Source: Minicystis rosea (GTDB lineage: Bacteria > Myxococcota_A > Polyangia > Polyangiales > Polyangiaceae). From it: a stretch of 64,000 nucleotides of DNA. The position numbers were made by a program, and so were the translations under genes. The notes below the pieces were generated by a model. That model worked only from the letters and a program-made list of their open reading frames with translations. It had not been told where the DNA came from and ran no database searches. Shown piece after piece: positions 42,736 to 53,300 of this stretch. The DNA is taken from the NCBI GenBank assembly GCA_001931535.1, contig CP016211.1, positions 1,702,501-1,766,500 of the forward strand. The letters are read 5' to 3'. How positions within the stretch are numbered: the stretch's first letter is position 1; each line of letters opens with the position of its first letter.

Positions 42736-43665
42736 CTACGTCGAGAGGGCGATGACCATCATCAGCATGGGGAGGCCGAGGAAAAAGAGCGCGAGCAGCC
42801 CGGCGAGCCCGCCCGCCCACGTCGATTGACGCAGGGCGAGCTGGGCTTCGATGGATGTCGCGCTCGCATCGAGAGGCACGCGCGCCACGGGGATCCATGC
42901 TTCGCCCGCGCGGAACGGGTGCGCGGCGCGCTCCGCTTCGGACTCTCCAGCGCGCGAGAGGACGCCCAGCGCTTTGCGGGCTTCGCCCACGAACCCGGGC
43001 AGCGTCGCCGTCTCCGCGGCCCCATGCGTCTCATCGAGCCGATGGCCCTGTGCTTCGCCGGCATGCACGCGCGCGAGCCAATCGAGGCGCCGCCGGTTCG
43101 CGCGGGCTGCGAGCATGGTCATCGCGAAGGATCCGGCGAGCAACGGAAGGCACGGAATCCAGGTCCCGGTGAGCGATGTCGCCAAGCACGGGACGATCAT
43201 TTGGGCGCCCGCGGCGACGTAGATGCGCGGGAGGAAATCGAGCGATCCGCCCTGCCGCAGGCGGGCGTGATGAAAGGCCAGCGGAGCCACGCCGAGGCCG
43301 ATGAAGAAGCCGAGAAAGGCACCGCCGAGGACGTCGTTCACGAGGATGTGCGCGCGCGTCAACCCCGGTGCCCACGTGGAGCCGACGTGCGCCAGCGGGA
43401 AGGTCACGAGCAGCACCAGCGCGCCGCCGATCATCCCGAGCCCGATCGAGCGGCCCACGGCGCCGCGCCCGCTCCGGGCCTGCGCGACGATCCGCCCGAA
43501 AAACAGGCTCGTGACGAAGGTCGCGCCCCACAAGAGGAGCGCATGCGTCACGTTCAACAGCGACGGGCGAGTGAGCAGGCCGGAGCCGAACGAGAGCTTG
43601 TAGGCCATGACCACGGCCGTCGTCACCGCGGCGAAGGCCCGACCACCGGCGCGATCCGAGGCCAC
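42736..43665 (-). CDS. Integral membrane protein of unknown function
   Basis: 309 aa from a GTG. Five to six hydrophobic helices in the first ~200 residues (AFAAVTTAVVMAYKL, LLLWGATFVTSLFFGRIV, GLGMIGGALVLLVTFPL, GAFLGFFIGLGVAPLAF) and one near the end (LAGLLALFFLGLPMLMMVIAL). A charged cytosolic loop of ~90 residues lies between (LDWLARVHAGEAQGH, VGEARKALGVLSRAGE). Family not recognised. It precedes the helicase gene on the same strand by 40 bp, which suggests co-transcription, but a functional link is not evident. The start is uncertain; the first ~10 residues are weakly conserved-looking. Confidence 0.6.
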   Translation of the reverse strand: MASDRAGGRAFAAVTTAVVMAYKLSFGSGLLTRPSLLNVTHALLLWGATFVTSLFFGRIVAQARSGRGAVGRSIGLGMIGGALVLLVTFPLAHVGSTWAPGLTRAHILVNDVLGGAFLGFFIGLGVAPLAFHHARLRQGGSLDFLPRIYVAAGAQMIVPCLATSLTGTWIPCLPLLAGSFAMTMLAARANRRRLDWLARVHAGEAQGHRLDETHGAAETATLPGFVGEARKALGVLSRAGESEAERAAHPFRAGEAWIPVARVPLDASATSIEAQLALRQSTWAGGLAGLLALFFLGLPMLMMVIALST

Positions 43666-43796
43666 CCGAGCGCGGGATCATCGAGCCGAGGAGCGGGGAC
43701 CTTCGCCATCGGCGATCATGGTAGCGCGCCGGCGCGCGATGCTCGATGGGATGGAGTGCCGCGTGGAGCTTCGGCTCCACGCGGCGGGGCGCGCGA

Positions 43797-45803
43797 TCAC
43801 CAGATCTCGCAGCGCGGGGTGTGCACCATCGGGCTCCCGTCCGGGATGTTGAAGGCCGCTTGGAACTCGGGCAGGTTCGCCAAGGTGCCATTGACGCGGA
43901 AGCGCGGCGGCGGGTGCGGATCGACGATGGCGAGGAGCTGCTCTTCCTCGGGGCGCGCGTTGCTGGCCCACACGTTGGCGTAGCTCAGGAAGAACACTTG
44001 ATCGCGCCGGCGATCCTCGATGGTCCCCTGATCCGGCACGCGTGCGCGCAAGGCGCGGAGCGCGAGCTTCACGCCGCCGAGATCGGCCACGGCCTCGCCC
44101 GTCACGAGGGCCCCGTTGACGTGCACGCCGCCCGCCACGGTGAAGCGCGAGAACTGCTCGGCGACGCAGCGCGTGCGCTCGTGGAAGCGCTCGGCGTCCT
44201 CCTTCGTCCACCAATCTCTCAGGTTGCCGTGACCGTCGTATTGGCTGCCTTCGTCGTCGAAGCCGTGCGTGATCTCGTGCGCGATCACCGCGCCGATGGC
44301 GCCGTAGTTCCACGCGGGCGGCGCTGCGGTATCGAAGAACGGCGCTTGCAGGATGCCGGCGGGGAAGACGATCTCGTTGAGCGCCGGGTTGTAATAGGCA
44401 TTCACCGTCTGCGGCGTCATCTCCCACTCGGTGCGATCCGTGGGCTTGTCGATCTTGGCCATGCTCCGGCGGAACTCGAACGCGCTCGCGCGGAAGGCGT
44501 TCTGCACGTACGAGCCGCGATCGATCTCGAGGCCGCCGTAGTCGCGCCACACGTCGGGATAACCGATCTTGTTGGTCATCAGATCGAGCTTCTCCTGGGC
44601 GCGGGCGCGGGTCTCCGGGCTCATCCAGGCGAGCGTCGCGAGGGTTTGGCGCAGCGCGCTTTGGATGTCGTCCACCATCCTCGACACCCGGGCCTTGGCG
44701 TTGGGCGGGAAATGCCGCTCGACGAAGAGCTTGCCCACCGCGAAGCCGAGCGCGCCGTTGGTCGCGCGGAGCACGCGCGCCCACCGCGGCAGCTCCCGCT
44801 CGACGCCGGTGAGCTTTGCGCCGAAGCGGAAGCTCTCCTCGGTGAAAGCGCGCGTGAGGTAAGGCGCCGAGGCCTGCACCAGGCGGAGCCGCAGATACGC
44901 CTTCCAATCGGCGAGCGTGCGCGTGGTGAGGAGCCGGTCCACCTCCGCGAAGAAGCGCGGCGCCGTCACGTCGATGCGCTGGATGTCGGGGCGCTCCACC
45001 AGCGCGAAGTAGCGCGGCCACGAGAAATGCGGCGTGAGGGCCGCGAGCGCCGCGCGATCGAGCATGTGATACGTGGCATAGGGATCGCGTCGCTCCACGC
45101 GGGTCATGGATGCGCCGGCCAGCGCGGACTCGATGGAGATGGCGGTCGCGGCGTCGCGCTTCGCGTCCAGAGGCGCCTCGCCGGCGAGCTGGAGGAGCGC
45201 GATGGCGTGCTGCACGTACGCATCGCGGATGGCCTGCGAGCGAGCATCGGTATCGTGGTAGTAGCTCGCGTCGGGCAGGCCGAGCCCTCCTTGATCGGCG
45301 ACGCCGATTTGCTGGCGCGACTCCATCGGATCGGCCATGCGGCCGAAATCGAAGACGGCGTCCACGCCGATGCGCTGCAAGCGCACGATGACCTCTTGCA
45401 GGTCGTCGAGATTGGCAATCGCGTCGATCTGCTGCATTTTCGGGGCGATCGGCGTGACGCCGGCCGCCTCGATGGCCGCCTCATCCATGCCGCTCGCATA
45501 GAAGTCACCCACCTTGCGGGCGTCCGTGCCCTCGGCAGCGGGCTTGGCGGCGGCTTCTTCGAGGATGGCGTGGACCTTGTCGCGCGTATCCGCCGCGAGC
45601 GCATCGAACACGCCCCAGCGGGCATATTCGGGGGGAATGGGGTTGGCCTTGCGCCAACCGCCGACGGCGAAATCATAGAAGTCTTGGGCGGGAGAGACGT
45701 TGGGATCGAGGTTTTCGATGGGGAAGCGCCATCCCCCGGAGTCGGTCGTCGTGGCGGCCGACAGGGCGAGCGCTCCCGCGAGAGGCAGGAGCAATCGAAT
45801 CAA
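43797..45803 (-). CDS. M13-family metalloendopeptidase (neprilysin/PepO-like)
   Basis: 668 aa. Signal-peptide-like N terminus (MIRLLLPLAGALALS) and an AAGGAGG ribosome site. Zinc-binding HExxH is in IAHEITHGFDDEGSQYD, the third ligand Glu in GEAVADLGGV, and the family NAYYNPALNEIVFPAGIL (NAxY substrate-binding) is intact. The protein ends in CEIW, the usual C-terminal CxxW of M13 enzymes. Members degrade small peptides outside the cytoplasm. Full length, no frameshift. It stands alone; the reverse frame over it is a shadow. Role in this organism: periplasmic or extracellular peptide turnover. Confidence 0.93.
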   Translation of the reverse strand: MIRLLLPLAGALALSAATTTDSGGWRFPIENLDPNVSPAQDFYDFAVGGWRKANPIPPEYARWGVFDALAADTRDKVHAILEEAAAKPAAEGTDARKVGDFYASGMDEAAIEAAGVTPIAPKMQQIDAIANLDDLQEVIVRLQRIGVDAVFDFGRMADPMESRQQIGVADQGGLGLPDASYYHDTDARSQAIRDAYVQHAIALLQLAGEAPLDAKRDAATAISIESALAGASMTRVERRDPYATYHMLDRAALAALTPHFSWPRYFALVERPDIQRIDVTAPRFFAEVDRLLTTRTLADWKAYLRLRLVQASAPYLTRAFTEESFRFGAKLTGVERELPRWARVLRATNGALGFAVGKLFVERHFPPNAKARVSRMVDDIQSALRQTLATLAWMSPETRARAQEKLDLMTNKIGYPDVWRDYGGLEIDRGSYVQNAFRASAFEFRRSMAKIDKPTDRTEWEMTPQTVNAYYNPALNEIVFPAGILQAPFFDTAAPPAWNYGAIGAVIAHEITHGFDDEGSQYDGHGNLRDWWTKEDAERFHERTRCVAEQFSRFTVAGGVHVNGALVTGEAVADLGGVKLALRALRARVPDQGTIEDRRRDQVFFLSYANVWASNARPEEEQLLAIVDPHPPPRFRVNGTLANLPEFQAAFNIPDGSPMVHTPRCEIW

Positions 45804-46149
45804 CGGAAACCTCCTTGAGCGAGTGGGCCATGATCGACGTGGAGCCCAGAGGAGGTCCCTCGCAAGACTTTACAGCGCTCCTTCCCGCGCGAGGCGCTCT
45901 ATCCTCGCATCGTTCGTTCGCGCTCCGAGCGGCGAGCACGGACGGCACGACGGGCGATCGAGCCGGGATCGACCGAACGCTCGGTGCCCGCCGGGAGGGG
46001 GCCGCAACAATGGATATCGCTGTCGAGGAAGACGAGAGGGCGTCGCGGCGAGAAGCGCGGTATCGATGTCGAGCGCGGCAGAAGGGGAGCTGCCGGCGGA
46101 CCCGACGCGCTAGCAGGATGGTGAGAAACTGCTTCGCGCCCGGGGAGGA
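45804..46149. other. Intergenic region without recognised gene
   Basis: 346 bp between the peptidase start (AAGGAGGTTTCC leader next to it) and the stop of the SRPBCC gene. One plus-strand frame across it has no ribosome site and no protein-like composition. The peptidase promoter should lie here; no specific motif was seen. Confidence 0.5.
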
Positions 46150-46722
46150 CTACTTCTTGTCGACCGCGGGCTCGGTGGCGGCGGGCTTCTTCGCGGCATT
46201 GGCTTCGACGAGCTTCTTGAGATCGGCGAGGCCCTTGTCGAAATCGCTCCCGATCAGCTTGTCCATGTCCATGAACAAGCAGAAGGCTTTGGACATGAAG
46301 TTGTTGTGCCCGGTCATGGTCCAGGTGACCTTGGTGCCCGCGCCTTCGGGCACGAGATCGAACGTCGTCGTGTTGGTCGCCTCGAAGGGCTTGATGAACT
46401 CGAGCTTGATTTTGACGAGCGAGCCGGGCTTCGACTCCTCGATGGTCATGCGCCCTTCACCGACGTCCTTGTTGCCCTTCCAAGCATACATCGCTCCGGG
46501 GCCGGCGTTGCCGTCGTAGGTGCGTTGCATCGTCGGATCGAGCTTGTCCCACGGTGACCACTTGGCCCATTGATGGAAGTCGTTGATGGCGGCGTGCACG
46601 GCGTCCGGCGGCGCGGCGATGGTCGTCGAGCGCTGATAGCGGAACTCCGACGGACGCGTGGCGACGACGACGACGAAGAGGAGAACGAAGGCAGCGAGGC
46701 CGAGGCCGATCTTCTTCAGCAT
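46150..46722 (-). CDS. SRPBCC (START-like) family membrane-anchored protein
   Basis: 190 aa. A single N-terminal helix (LGLAAFVLLFVVVVATRPS) anchors a compact START/Bet v1-type domain: RSTTIAAPPDAVHAAINDFH (the family's beta1-alpha1 start), WAKWSPWDKLDP, then MYAWKGNKDVGEGRM, and a C-terminal helix ending in KKLVEANAAKK. The fold binds hydrophobic ligands in a central cavity; here the ligand is unknown. A short Lys-rich tail follows. It is divergent from recX (147 bp apart). Confidence 0.88.
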   Translation of the reverse strand: MLKKIGLGLAAFVLLFVVVVATRPSEFRYQRSTTIAAPPDAVHAAINDFHQWAKWSPWDKLDPTMQRTYDGNAGPGAMYAWKGNKDVGEGRMTIEESKPGSLVKIKLEFIKPFEATNTTTFDLVPEGAGTKVTWTMTGHNNFMSKAFCLFMDMDKLIGSDFDKGLADLKKLVEANAAKKPAATEPAVDKK

Positions 46723-46869
46723 GAATGTCTCCCGGGGGCGTTCCCTGGTATCTCGTCTCGGAGCCGTGGGTCAACCCTGCGAGGCGCGGGCGGCGCGGCC
46801 TGGCTTCGGACGGTGCGGGACCGCACGAGATCGCTTGCGATCGGCGCGGTTTGCTTCATCGTCCGGGCG

Positions 46870-47406
46870 ATGTCGAACCGATCGGATGACGCCAAGGCCG
46901 TGCTCCTTCGACCGCTCGATGCGGACGCGCAAAAGACGTACGAGCGCGCCTTGCGCCTGCTCTCGTTTCGGGCTCGATCGGCGAAGGAGCTCCACGATCG
47001 CCTCCTCGAAAAGGGCGAGCCGGCCGCGCAGGTCGAGGCGGTGATGGCGCGGCTCTTGGCCAATGGTCTCATCGACGACACGCGCTATGCCGAGGCCCGA
47101 GCGCGCACCGGCATCGTCGGCAAAGCGCGATCGAGCCGGCGTTTGCAGCAGGATCTCGCGCGCCGCGGCGTCTCGCGGGACGTGGCCGGCGCCGCGATCC
47201 AAAAGGTCCTCGCCGACGAGGGCACGGACGAGGTCGCCGTGGCCGAGCGCGCCGCGCGGAAGAAGCTGCGATCGCTCGCCGATCTCGAGCCCGCGGAGCG
47301 CCGGCAAAAGCTGTGGGCCTTCTTGGCGCGGCAAGGCTACGGGCCCGATGTCGTGCGCCGCGCGCTCCGTGCCGTGCTCGACATGCCGCCGCCCGACGAG
47401 GACTGA
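46870..47406 (+). CDS. recX: RecX family regulator of RecA
   Basis: 178 aa, the usual length. The three tandem three-helix repeats are visible: ERALRLLSFRARSAKELHD, then RLLANGLIDDTRYAEARART, then QQDLARRGVSRDVAGAAIQ and AFLARQGYGPDVVRRALR. RecX binds inside the RecA filament groove and inhibits strand exchange. The start at MSNRSDD was chosen; the frame runs further upstream but through the divergent intergenic region. recA is not adjacent, unlike in many genomes. Divergent from the SRPBCC gene. Confidence 0.88.
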   Translation: MSNRSDDAKAVLLRPLDADAQKTYERALRLLSFRARSAKELHDRLLEKGEPAAQVEAVMARLLANGLIDDTRYAEARARTGIVGKARSSRRLQQDLARRGVSRDVAGAAIQKVLADEGTDEVAVAERAARKKLRSLADLEPAERRQKLWAFLARQGYGPDVVRRALRAVLDMPPPDED

Positions 47407-47532
47407 TCCCGTCATCTCATCGACTTTGCGGCCGTGCCGGACGGAACCGTTTCATCGAGATCGCTTGTGGCGCACAACGCTGCTCGACCCCCGCACCGAG
47501 CAGCGTTATGCCGGCACGAAGGAGGCAGTCAC

Positions 47533-48222
47533 ATGCGCACCATGTTCGAGCCGAACCTCGTCCTCACGCGGGAGCCCGATGGCCAGTTCACCCTTCATGC
47601 GGTGACGGCGACGCCCAACAGTTGTTATGGCGCCGGGCGCGCCGAGCGGGGCATTCCCCCGACGGTTCGGCTCATGCCGGAGGCCGAATCGGTGCTTCTT
47701 CACATCACCCATCACGGCGGGCGCTGCCTGCAAGTGATGAAGCCGGTGCGGCACCATCTCCCCGATCTCGATCTCGGACCGAGCCATGGCAAGACGACGC
47801 TCATCGCCTTTGCGATGATCGATGACCGCATCGTGGGATCGGCGACCCTCGATGTCTCGAACCTCGGTGGGGTGGTCCCCGGGCCGGGCAAGGACACGCC
47901 CCTTCCACTCGATACCTCGGATTGGTACGCGTGGATGAACTTGATGCCACCGGGCCCGCGCTCCCTGCACGTGACGGGCGTGGTCACGGTGGGCAATCCC
48001 GGTTACGAGGTCAAGCTCACGGAGGCCGTCCCCCAAGGGATGAATCCCAAGGACCTGATTCTCGATCTCGTCCTCACCCGAAAGCCGGGCATCTGGCCGC
48101 AGGTCGTCACGCAGATGCCGGTGTCCTTCGTCAAGCCGAGCCCCTCCGTCGATTACGACAGCGTGCTCGTGCGCTTGGCCGATGGCTCGGGGATCCCGAT
48201 TCGGGTCGAGAAGGCGCACTGA
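47533..48222 (+). CDS. Hypothetical protein
   Basis: 229 aa; ATG with GGAGG 7 bases upstream. It looks like a soluble, mainly beta protein: FEPNLVLTREPDGQFTLHAV, RLMPEAESVLLHITHHGGRC, LIAFAMIDDRIVGSATLDVS, MPPGPRSLHVTGVVTV, DSVLVRLADGSGIPIRVE. There is no signal peptide and no recognised domain. The strand is chosen on composition and ribosome site; the reverse frame is Arg/His-rich. It follows recX by 126 bp and converges on the gene at 48317. Function unknown. Confidence 0.6.
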   Translation: MRTMFEPNLVLTREPDGQFTLHAVTATPNSCYGAGRAERGIPPTVRLMPEAESVLLHITHHGGRCLQVMKPVRHHLPDLDLGPSHGKTTLIAFAMIDDRIVGSATLDVSNLGGVVPGPGKDTPLPLDTSDWYAWMNLMPPGPRSLHVTGVVTVGNPGYEVKLTEAVPQGMNPKDLILDLVLTRKPGIWPQVVTQMPVSFVKPSPSVDYDSVLVRLADGSGIPIRVEKAH

Positions 48223-48316
48223 CGGTCGCCGCATGCGGCGAGACCTGCGTTCCCGCGTTCGTTGGAGCTTCGACGAAGGGTCGTGCTGCCGGCGGGCGGG
48301 TGCGTCGAGCAACGCG

Positions 48317-48685
48317 TCAGCGCGGCTCGGGATCGCTGTGTCGCCGCCACTCGTCGCGCGCGCTCGCATAGGCGGCGCGCGCGGCCAGCTCGCGCTCGGC
48401 CTCGGTGATGGTGAGGGTCTTGCGGCGGCCGCGGGCTTCCACGACCATGGCGCGGCCGATGCGGGCGCGCGCTTCTTTCAGGGTCCCCGGCCAGCCGCCC
48501 GCAGCGAGGCGGCCTTCGCGGTGCAGATCGTCGCGAAAGCCCTGCGCCCAGGTCTTCCCCAATGCGGCCGCGCCCTGCTCGATTTGGGAGCGTCGCTGGG
48601 AATCCTTGTCGGGCGGAGGCCCCGCCGGATCCGGCTCGAGGCCGGCCTGGGGTTTGGCGCCGCTCGCGGCCCCATCGTGAGCCAT
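48317..48685 (-). CDS. Small hypothetical protein
   Basis: 122 aa from ATG (MAHDGAASG); an in-frame TTG at 48700 would overlap the stop of the upstream gene (TTGA) and could couple translation. The protein is charged and helical (GAAALGKTWAQGFRDDLHR, LKEARARIGRAMVVEA, LTITEAERELAARAAYASAR) with no transmembrane helix and no known motif. It follows the 61-residue basic protein, and the two probably form an operon. Confidence 0.55.
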   Translation of the reverse strand: MAHDGAASGAKPQAGLEPDPAGPPPDKDSQRRSQIEQGAAALGKTWAQGFRDDLHREGRLAAGGWPGTLKEARARIGRAMVVEARGRRKTLTITEAERELAARAAYASARDEWRRHSDPEPR

Positions 48686-48696
48686 CACGTCCGCTT

Positions 48697-48882
48697 TCAA
48701 TCTTCCACCGGTGGCTGCGGACCGGGGACGATGCCGGCGATATCCGGATCTTCCCCCGGGTTTTCAGCGGAACGGACGGGCTTGTCCTTGCGACGGTCTT
48801 GCCGGTTCTGGATCTTCTCGCGCTGCTTTTCCTGCCGCGCGCGCTCTTTCTGACGTTTGCTAGCGCCTTGCCTCTGCATCAT
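48697..48882 (-). CDS. Small basic Lys/Arg/Gln-rich protein
   Basis: 61 aa. GAGGTG lies ~7 bases before the ATG. A highly charged helical first half (RQKERARQEKQREKIQNRQ) leads to an acidic/Pro-rich end (NPGEDPDIAGIVPGPQ). Small proteins with this basic stretch followed by an acidic tail occur in several proteobacterial genomes, where their function is not known to me. It may bind nucleic acid or ribosomes (inference from composition). It is the first gene of the pair ending at 48317. Confidence 0.55.
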   Translation of the reverse strand: MMQRQGASKRQKERARQEKQREKIQNRQDRRKDKPVRSAENPGEDPDIAGIVPGPQPPVED

Positions 48883-49570
48883 CCAGACACCTCATGTGGT
48901 CGAGAGCACGTCAGTCGGAGAGCTGGACGCGGCCTGGCAGGCCCGAGGACACCCCGCTCTTGCCGCTCCGTCGGTGGCCTCTCCAACGGTTTGCCGATGT
49001 CGCCGCTACGCTGCAATGACGATGATGACGATGCCAACCGAATATCGATGAACTCTGGAATGAATTCGGGCTGGCGGCGTCCGCATCGAGGCTGGGGGCT
49101 GGAGGCTGGAAGCTGGAGGTTACGCCCCCCGCGATCCTGCTCTGGTTCGAGAACGTCTCGGCTCGTCTCCTGCGCGGTCGCACGAATGTCGTGAACGGCG
49201 CAGGTAATACGTGATGCTCGTGCCGAAGGGGAGCGCGTGATCCCCGTGTGACTTGCGCGCCTGATTCGCGTGCCTGAGTCGGTTGACGGACGTGAACGGC
49301 GTTCTGACAGGGAAACCGCGTTGACCGGCGACGTTCGGGAGAAGAGCGAACCTACTCCCGTGCCCCCGATCTTGCAAGGCACGCGTGTGATTATTTTGCG
49401 CGTGTGGGCGAACGGCATCGTCCGCGGACGGATGACGGCGGACGAGGAAGCGCGGGGCGATACGTGCTCTCGTCCTCGCTGCGAAGGTGGAAGAAGAGGG
49501 GCCTTCAAAGCGATCTGGGATCATGCGATATCGGGCCGGCTGCACGAGCGGGCGCGGCCCGGGCGCGTCT
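48883..49570. other. Gap without convincing gene; contains a GGCTGGA-type repeat
   Basis: Almost 690 bp. Both strands have open frames (e.g. 49270-49650 plus, 48879-49508 minus), but they are poor in ribosome sites and protein-like features, so no gene is called. At 49090-49119 the sequence is a run of GGCTGGGGG/GGCTGGAGG/GCTGGA units, a short degenerate tandem repeat. No promoter or terminator was recognised. Confidence 0.5.
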
Positions 49571-50221
49571 TCAGCGGTCGAGGGACCGCGGGAGATCGGT
49601 CAGAATCGCGGCGGTGCTCTCGTAGATGGCTGCGGCCCCCGCGCCGGTGAGGGTTTCGCGTGGAATGCCGCCCGTGAGCACGGCGACGCACGGAAGATCG
49701 AGCCGAGACGCGGCTTCGATGTCGTAGATGGTGTCGCCGATGACGACGGCGCGCGCGGGATGGCCGAGGCGCGCGAGGGCGACGGCAAAGAGATGTGGGC
49801 TCGGCTTGGTCGCGGGGACATCCTCTTTCGCGACCACGACATCCACTTCGACGCCGAGCAGCTTGCGATAGTGATCGAGCTCGTCCCGTTTGGACGAGCT
49901 CGCGAGCGCGGTGCGTACCCCGCGGGCGTGCAGAGCCTCGATCAAGGCCCGAGCGCCGGGCAGCGGCTCGGCATGGTGGATGAGGCCTCGTTTTCCGAAC
50001 TCCTCACCGTGGAACGTGCGCGCGCGCTCGGCGGTCTCGTCGTCGATGTCGCCGAGCAGGGCGGGCACCAGCCGATCGCCGCCCATACCGAGCGCGCCGG
50101 CGATGGTGACGATTGGGATTTCCCGGCCGATTCGGCGAAAGGCTCGGCTCCAAGCGAGCACGTGCAATGAATTGCTGTCGATGAGCGTCCCGTCGACGTC
50201 GAGCAGCACCGCATCCACCAT
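49571..50221 (-). CDS. HAD-superfamily phosphatase (phosphoglycolate phosphatase/beta-phosphoglucomutase-like)
   Basis: 216 aa with the family start MVDAVLLDVDGTLIDSN (motif I, two Asp); a longer Met start (50254) is possible. Other motifs: TALASSSKRDELDHY (motif II Ser), TKPSPHLFAVAL (motif III Lys) and VVIGDTIYDIEAA (motif IV Asp). The alpha-helical cap between motif I and II (LHVLAWSRAFRRIGR...) is the C1 type of the PGMB/Gph branch. It is a cytosolic small-phosphate-ester phosphatase; the exact substrate is unknown. Divergent from the large kinase gene. Confidence 0.88.
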   Translation of the reverse strand: MVDAVLLDVDGTLIDSNSLHVLAWSRAFRRIGREIPIVTIAGALGMGGDRLVPALLGDIDDETAERARTFHGEEFGKRGLIHHAEPLPGARALIEALHARGVRTALASSSKRDELDHYRKLLGVEVDVVVAKEDVPATKPSPHLFAVALARLGHPARAVVIGDTIYDIEAASRLDLPCVAVLTGGIPRETLTGAGAAAIYESTAAILTDLPRSLDR

Positions 50222-50307
50222 GGCGCTTGGCACGATGAGCAATCGGAGTGCCATTCATGGCTCGCGCGTTCCGATGTTTGATAAGCTGCCATCGCAGGAG
50301 CTTGGGG

Positions 50308-53300
50308 ATGAAGGGGAAGACGGGAGGAACGCGAAGGAGATCGGGAGTCGTGCCCAAGCCCGGCCTCATCGTGGGATATCGTTATGCGCTTCGCTCGCGC
50401 CTCGGCCGCGGCGGTCATGGTGAGGTGTGGGAGGCCGAGGATCGCATCGGCGGCGGGCTCGTGGCGGTCAAGCTGCTGCGCGACGGCCGGCAGGAGGCGC
50501 CCTCCCGCCTCGGGAGCGAGGTATCGATTCTGCGGCTCCACCAAATTCCCGGTGTGGTGCGGCTCCTCGACGAGAGCGCGGGAGAGCCGTTGCCCTTCAT
50601 CGTTTTGGAGCTGGTGCGCGGTGAGCCCTTTCCGGGACGCGGCCGCCTTCGTGATTGGTCGCGGCTCGGCGAGACGGTGATTGCGCTCGTCGAGATCCTG
50701 GCGCGACTCCACGCCGAAGGCGTGGTTCATCAGGATCTCAAGCCCGCCAACGTCCTCGTCGACGCGGTGGGGAAACCGACGATCCTCGATTTCGGGATCG
50801 CCGCCGATCGTCGCTTGGAAACGCTGCGCGACGATGGATACGTGATGGGCACGGTGCCTTACATGGCCCCGGAGCGGCTCCTCGGACAGCCGGTGACGCC
50901 GCGGGCCGATTTGTATTCGCTCGGTGTCTTGTTGTTCGAAGCGCTCACGGGGCGGCTCCCGCACGAAGCGGAGGACACGCGCGATCTCGTCCGCGAATGC
51001 GCGCGCGCGCCGTCGCCGCCCGTGCGGCAGATCGCGCCCGAGGCGCCGCCCGCGGTCGCAGGCCTCGTGGATCTGCTTCTCTCCAAGGATCCGGCGCGGC
51101 GACCCGGATCGGCGCTCACGGTGCTGGGCATGCTCCGTGGTCATCCGCGCGCGGAGCGCGCCGACGAGCTTTTGTTTCGGCTCGGTGGAGACGAGGTGAT
51201 CGATCGCGTGCTCGGGCGCGTGCGGGCGGGGCGTCGCGTGGATTTGGTGGGCCCGCGGCGCACGGGGCGATCGCGCTGCCTCGCGGAGGTGAAGGCCGCG
51301 ATCGAGCGGGGAGGTGGGCGCGTCGCGCTGCTCCGGCCGGCGCGCTGCGCGTTCGGGAGCTTGATGCCCCTCGCGGGATCGCTGCGCGATCAATGGACGG
51401 CGCGGCTCGCCGAGGTCGCCGATTTCGCGGCTGCGCGTGTGCGTGCGGCGCTCGCCGAAGGCGTCGTGGTGTTGGCCGACGACGTCGATCGCATGGATGA
51501 ATATTCGGCCCTGGTGCTCGAGCGCTGTTGCGATGCCGGGCCGATCGTGCGCGTGCTCGAAGAGACGAATGCGTGCCCGCACGACGAGGGCACGATCCGG
51601 ATCACGCCGCTCGACGTGTCCGCGCTGGCGCCGCTCTTCGCTGGGCCGGAGCGCCTCTTTCATCTGCCCTCGCAGGCTGCGCGCATCCTCCATGCGCGCA
51701 CGTTCGGCGTGCAGGCGCGCGTCGTCGAAGAGATCCATCGCTGGCTGCGCGCTGGCGCCGTGGCGTGGGGTGGATCGGAGCTCGTGGTGGCGCGCGATCT
51801 CTTGGAGCAGCTCGACGCCAGCGCCGCGCCGCGCGCCATGGAAGACGATCTGCGCGACGTGGGAGAGCCTTTCTCTGCGTCGCTCGAAGAGCTCTTGGCG
51901 TGGTCGTCGCTCGCTTGGCCCGATGGATCCCCCGAGCTCTTGAGCGCGTGCGCCGGTCGTCCCGTCTGGGAGATCGAAGCGCACCTCGAATACCTCGTGC
52001 GTCGCGGCGCGGCCCGCCGGCATCCGGACGGGCGTGTCGAGCCGCTCTCGTCGCCGTCGGCGGATCGTGCCTTTTCGCTCGCGCGCCGGCGCTACGAGCA
52101 CGCCGCCATCGCCGCGGCGCTCCCCTCGGGCACGCCGCGGAGGTTCTTTCACCTCGCGGCCGCGCTCGATGCCGAGCCCGCGGAAGCGAGCGTCACCGCC
52201 CTCGCGGAAGAGGCCGTGACCCTCGCGCGCCGCCTCGCGGACTCGGGGACGGGCGATCTCGGGCACGCCACGATCGCGTTGCAGGAAGCGTTGTTTCAAA
52301 TTCGGTGCGCGCCCGTGGAGGCCTCTTTGGATCTGCAACGCGCCGAGGAGCGGGCGCTCGCGGCCTTGGTCGATCTGGCGCTGGCCGATGGCACCGAGCG
52401 CGCGGTGGGGCGCGCACAATACGAGCTCGGTCGCGCGCGGTCGCAATCCGATCTCATCGGTCAGATTCGGCAGCTCGTGGAGGGCGCGCTGGCCTTCATG
52501 GCCGGAGGAGACCGCGCGCTTCGTCTGCTCGATACCACACCTCCGTTTGCCGATCTCGATTTGGAGCGACGCCGCCAGGCGCTCCGTGCGCGCGCGTCGC
52601 GGCGCTGCTCGCCCGCCGTCGAGGACGAGACCTTACGAGACATCGAGTCTTGGGCGGCGGGCCAATCCGATCCGGTGACCCAGGCGCGGCGATCCGCGTG
52701 GCTCGGCTGGTGGCATTACCGGCGTGGTCGTTATGCGGAGGCGGCCCGCCTGCATCGCGCCGCCGCGATCGCCGAGCCGAGCCGGAGCGGTCGGGTGCTG
52801 GCGCTCGTCGCCTGCGCGTCCGCGTTGATGGAGACGCTCGACGCCCGCGATCTCGACGAGGCGCAGGAACGCGCGGAGGAAGCCCTGAGCCTCGCGCGCG
52901 TCGTGGGCAGCCCCTACATCGAGGCGCGCGCCGAGTGGATTCGCCGCGCGACTCTCCATCGCAGCGGCGCCGACGTCGATCCCGATCTCGAGCTGGTCGA
53001 GGCCGCATCTCGGCTCCGCCTGCGCGACGTGGAGGCCGCCATTTGCCTCGTCGAAGCGGTGTTTGCGCACCGCCGCGGCTCACGCGACGCTGCCCGCGAT
53101 CTGGCCATCAAAGCTGCAGGCTTGTGGAAGTTCGTCAACGACCCTTGGCCGCGGATGCTGGCGCGGTGTCTCGCGCTCGCCGCCGGCGGAGAGGCCGAGT
53201 CGCCCGACGAGGTGAATCATCTCTTCGAGCGCGCCCGCGCCTGCCCCGTGCGCGGGCTCGGCATTCAAGCCATCGGGCTCTTGGCGCGCGCGCCGGGCAG

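Noticed and set aside
49270..49650. 126-codon plus-strand frame in the 690-bp gap
   Set aside because: No ribosome site, Arg-rich ending and no family similarity; it also overlaps the HAD gene 3' end in antisense.
49942..52446. 834-codon minus-strand frame
   Set aside because: Antisense shadow of the PknK-like kinase, which shows intact kinase motifs on the plus strand.
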